This document shows, piece by piece, positions 7,930 through 10,219 of a stretch of DNA of 10,219 nucleotides (positions are counted from its first letter, which is position 1; each line of letters opens with the position of its first letter). The translations under genes and the position numbers were made by a program. The stretch lies in the NCBI GenBank assembly GCA_003024985.2, contig PXIH01S0040536.1; one strand, 5' to 3'. Origin of the DNA: Euperipatoides rowelli (taxonomy: Eukaryota > Onychophora > Udeonychophora > Euonychophora > Peripatopsidae). The notes under the pieces are model-generated. The model was not told the DNA's origin. It saw only the letters and a list, made by a program, of their open reading frames with translations, and ran no database searches.

Positions 7930-8015
7930 ATATTTATCTGATTGAAATATGGACTCACAGGTTCCTTGATGTTACAAGGGCAGCATACTTGGAAAAACCC
8001 GAGGCGAGCTATTAA
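7930..8015 (-). repeat. SINE body unit, distal copy (86 bp)
   Basis: This unit and the next, at 8016-8101, are nearly identical. The shared block runs from CTGATTGAAA-ATGGACTCACAGG through GTTACAAGGGCAGCATACTT to GGAAAAACC and GAGCT, with an offset of exactly 86 bp. Differences include CCCGAGGCGAGCT here against CCTGAGGGGAGCT in the other copy. Confidence 0.85.
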
Positions 8016-8101
8016 ATATCTAACTGATTGAAACATGGACTCACAGGTTCCTTGATGTTACAAGGGCAGCATACTTGGAAAAACCTGAGGGGAGCTGTTA
8101 A
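8016..8101 (-). repeat. SINE body unit, head-proximal copy (86 bp)
   Basis: Second copy of the 86-bp unit, directly joined to the tRNA-like head. The high identity of the two copies, compared with the decayed neighbourhood, implies that the duplication is recent or was already present in the SINE's source copy. Confidence 0.85.
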
Positions 8102-8222
8102 AGCAAGGGGAAAAAACGTTCCTTAACTGCCCCAGCCGAGGCACGAACCTGTACACTTCGGCATATGCCTTCGATTCATCAAGCGGAAGTGAATCCACTA
8201 GACCAAGTAACCGAGGCAAATC

Positions 8223-8230
8223 TATAATGT
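8223..8230. repeat. SINE target-site duplication, right copy (8 bp)
   Basis: TATAATGT next to the 5' end of the SINE head, matching 7823-7830. Confidence 0.5.
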
Positions 8231-8311
8231 CATCTATAAAAACGCCAGGTAGTAAACATTATGTGTTATTTATACCAACAGGCTGGCCATTAAAATGTAT
8301 ATTATCTACAC

Positions 8312-8545
8312 CAGTGATGTCAAAATTAAAATTGCTTGTCGGCCCAAAAACAAAAATGAATATAACTGGATGTATTGCTATTTGTTTGGGTTTCATAACC
8401 TTTTTTTTTTTTTTTTTTGTGATTTTCATGAAATTTTTGTAATACAAAGTAGTGATTTCCGCAAACTTCAAAAGGGCTGAAAAAAAAAAAGAAGCTTAAA
8501 ATGGGCTACATGCTGCCCTCAGGATGCATGTTGGACAATTCACAG
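8312..8545. mobile_element. hAT-like non-autonomous element (MITE-type), degenerate
   Basis: The left end CAGTGATGTCAAAAT, with subterminal GGCCC at 8341, resembles the CAGnGnTGTCAAA ends of many animal hAT transposons. The right end, read inward on the minus strand, is CTGTGAATTGTCCAACATGC with subterminal GGGC...TGCCC (8503-8518), so the ends are imperfect inverted repeats about 234 bp apart. The inside is non-coding and contains an 18-base T-run; open frames at 8227-8480 on either strand are accidental. I could not find the 8-bp target-site duplication expected for hAT (ATCTACAC on the left, AAATTTTG on the right), so the ends may be eroded or the call wrong. Confidence 0.42.
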
Positions 8546-8885
8546 AAATTTTGTCAAGATCATTATTTTTTTCTTCTTTTTCTTACTGTTTATTGATAAC
8601 ACAAAAATAATAATGCTTTACATTTACAATTTTTCGTTAGGATAGGATTTAATTACAAAGTTTACATAAATTATTATTGAATTATATTATTACTAATGAT
8701 TAGAAATGATCTAAAACTAAATTTGTAAAACTTGAGAACTTATTGATGTATTTTGTTCAAACTTTGAGAACATGACAATATTATCCTATGGAGGTTGACA
8801 TATGACTTTCTTAGTTTGTATGGGTTAGCTGATATCTGGAGTTCTAACAGTTTCAAGTTTTATGCAACATCTGCTGTTTGATTCA
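8546..8885. other. AT-rich spacer between hAT-like element and LINE remnant
   Basis: No coding motif on either strand. On the minus strand this is where the rest of a LINE ORF2 would follow the endonuclease remnant, but I see no reverse-transcriptase motif (no YADD-type box). Confidence 0.45.
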
Positions 8886-9199
8886 TTGAAATACATGTGG
8901 ACCTTAACCATGAGATCATGAATGTTTGTTTGGCATTACCATAGACACTAACATCTCCGACATGTATACAGGTTGAATCTTGATAATATGACCATTATTT
9001 CAAACAGCCAGAATTACACCACCCCTGCCAATAGTTGAGGACCCAACAATATGATTTTAAAATCTTGTAAATTGCTTTAACTGACGGTTTTCAGCATGTT
9101 GCTTCCAACATTTTGTCTAATTAAATACCTCATTACGTTTGAGACTTTTTATCATTTATTCAAACCTTTAACATTTAAAGATGCCAGGGTAGTTGACAT
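8886..9199 (-). pseudogene. LINE ORF2 endonuclease domain remnant
   Basis: On the minus strand, ATG 9199-9197 opens MSTTLASLNVKGLNK, closely matching the start of LINE-type apurinic-like endonucleases (the SLN-x-x-G strand with its metal-binding Asn), followed by two stops at 9154 and 9151. In another frame GRGGVILAV (9029-9003), followed by a stop at 9002, fits the glycine-rich segment of the same domain, and VSVYGNAKQTF (8952-8920) could be the next strand, the usual 'N-x-Y' region. The pieces lie in the right order and spacing over about 310 bp but in different frames. The catalytic Glu, Asp and His motifs and the whole reverse transcriptase are not seen. The domain would nick target DNA for retrotransposition. 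It is a dead fragment. Confidence 0.5.
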
Positions 9200-9534
9200 T
9201 GGGGTGGAGTGGAAAATTCAAATAGGTTTTAACCCAATAAATTAATTAGTTTTGTCTTTAAAATTATGCTATTATGCTCCATAATGTCTGATACACATTG
9301 CTCCGGAAATGCTGAGAAATTACCCTCATGCCTGTATGGAATAGATGCAGAATTAATGATATCACATCCATAATTTAATACATTCCCAACGCTATCATTG
9401 AGAAGAGAGTGTGGCTCAATATGTTTATCCTTAATAGCATTCTTTGTTCAACACAAGATGTGTTGTGTACATTGCCTCACATTTATGGCCTATGTGTTGG
9501 AAAGACCTACATCCCAAACTTTTTTTTTTGTTTA
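9200..9534 (-). other. Degenerate link between LINE ORF1 and ORF2 remnants
   Basis: No open frame survives on the minus strand. Short Cys- and His-containing runs near 9500-9430 (for example EAMYTTHLVL-like reading) may be the tail of the zinc-knuckle protein, but I cannot support a boundary. Confidence 0.35.
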
Positions 9535-9912
9535 CACTGCGTTCAAAGTGGCCTAGTCCTATAAGTTTACATTTCAAACACACAGTCTACCACCTTTAAC
9601 TTTTAACAACATGTAGACATTATTTCTCACATATGTTGCAGGAAAGTCAACCACCTTCACCTCAGGGGAAAGTCAACAGTAGTAGGTTTAATATCATTCA
9701 CAGTTCTAAAAAAATTTAAGACCTGAGTGAGTTCCATTTCAAATTGTTTAGCAGGAATATTGTCTATAGAGAACTTTGCATATTGTTTGTTTTCATCCTC
9801 CTTAATAAAGTTAATTTGCATACCATCTATTTCAATAAAAGCTTCAATAAATTTTGACATATCAAATGGAATTTAGTAAAATCAAACTTGGAATCAGGAA
9901 GATGATAAAACT
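9535..9912 (-). pseudogene. LINE ORF1-like nucleic-acid-binding protein with damaged zinc knuckle
   Basis: The intact part is a 67-codon minus-strand frame (9860-9657) containing KQYAKFSIDNIPAKQFEMEL and VLNFFRTVNDIKPT, which reads like an RRM-type fold preceding a zinc knuckle in LINE ORF1 proteins. Just upstream in another frame FYHLPDSKFDFTKFH (about 9909-9865) seems to be the same protein before a frameshift, so its ATG at 9860 is internal. Downstream VVDFPATYVRNNVYMLLKVK (9651 on) and then CLKCKLIGLGHFERS (9580-9536) resemble the C-x2-C-x4-H-x4-C knuckle, with two extra residues before His and the last Cys lost. It lies directly upstream of the endonuclease remnant, which supports a LINE. 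It is also possibly a domesticated or host CCHC gene relic. Confidence 0.5.
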
Positions 9913-10219
9913 GGCTTCAAAAGGCATTAAGCCAATTTGTATACAAAATCGCAATAAAGAAGCATAACTTGCCTTTGTAAGTACTCAGTTACAACATGCA
10001 ACTAGTATAACCACCAAAATGTCTACCATTGCCTACTTCCAAAATTTAACCTTCAAGCGGGTCGCGTCAAAATTTTAACATGAGCGGTTGCGAATCCTCT
10101 GTATAAAAGTTTCCAAATATGTGTAATAATGAAATGATTACACTTATTTATGTTCTATTTAATGTTTGGAATTTAATTATATAAAGAAAAGAAAATTCTA
10201 ACAAACTGATTTTTTTTTT
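9913..10219 (-). other. Probable LINE upstream part or 5' region
   Basis: On the minus strand this precedes the ORF1 remnant. Two short coding-like runs occur (a piece ending CIQIGLMPFEASF near 9950-9905), in shifted frames. The GC-richer patch at 10050-10100, with several CpG (GCGGGTCGCGTC), contrasts with the flanks and could belong to a LINE 5' untranslated region. The last 110 bases are plain AT-rich sequence ending in a T-run. Confidence 0.3.

Larger units (their letters stand above)
7831..8222 (-). mobile_element. tRNA-derived SINE with duplicated body
   Basis: Read on the minus strand from 8222, the element has a tRNA-like head beginning GATTTGCCTCGGTTAC. A pol III A-box-like TTGGTCTAGTGG lies at 8206-8195 and a B-box-like GGTTCGTGCC at 8149-8140, about 46 nt apart, with a perfect palindrome GGCATATGCC (8160-8169) between them. 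After a linker comes an 86-bp body present twice, and the element ends in a long A-run (plus-strand T-run 7831-7856). Such an element is transcribed by pol III and moved by a partner LINE. The head no longer folds as a good tRNA: the acceptor ends do not pair. The B box has T for A at one conserved position, so current transcription is doubtful. Confidence 0.72.

Noticed and set aside
8102-8222. A functional tRNA gene
   Set aside because: A and B boxes are present, but acceptor ends do not pair, the B box is imperfect, and the head is fused to a SINE body with A tail.
8227-8480. Three overlapping open frames on both strands
   Set aside because: They run through a poly(T)/poly(A) stretch inside the hAT-like element, with poly-Phe or poly-Lys runs; no conserved motif.

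Overview
This window looks like AT-rich, transposon-laden nuclear DNA from an animal, probably an invertebrate; I cannot name the species. The grounds are long A/T homopolymers, no intact cellular gene, a decayed Polinton/Maverick (adintovirus-like) virion module, a tRNA-derived SINE, a retroposed copy with target-site duplications, a LINE remnant and a hAT-like short element. One ambiguous base (n, 5732) sits in a homopolymer and reads as an assembly artefact. Nothing here is bacterial or phage-like.

Left part (1-2751, + strand): four consecutive Polinton virion genes, all broken by stops and frameshifts. In order they are a penton-like minor capsid protein (5' end outside the window), a small basic glycine-bearing virion protein, the double jelly-roll major capsid protein, and an adenovirus-type cysteine protease. 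They are packed very tightly: a TAATG stop/start overlap, then gaps of 3 and about 4 nt. This is the capsid and maturation half of the element. Integrase, protein-primed DNA polymerase, packaging ATPase and terminal inverted repeats are not visible.

Middle (2752-7740): no recognisable gene. It holds convergent poly(A) signals, a 407-bp minus-strand retroposed copy with a 15-bp target-site duplication, a roughly 385-bp AT-rich segment present twice in tandem, a duplicated homopurine block with a G-quadruplex-type motif, a CCAAT/TATA promoter-like stretch without an obvious gene, two older local duplications, and a tandem array whose units repeatedly pair an ETS-like site (GGAAGT) with a YY1-like site (CCATCTT).

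Right part (7740-10219): a minus-strand SINE (A box, B box, twice-repeated 86-bp body, poly(A), 8-bp target-site duplication), a hAT-like non-autonomous element, then minus-strand remnants of a LINE: a nucleic-acid-binding ORF1 with a damaged zinc knuckle, followed by the start of an endonuclease domain. No reverse transcriptase remains.

The genes do not work together today. The window is a graveyard of a virus-like DNA transposon and several retroelements. I see no evidence of a new functional system; the most informative items are the fossil virion operon, the two retroposition events with target-site duplications, and the ETS/YY1-like array.
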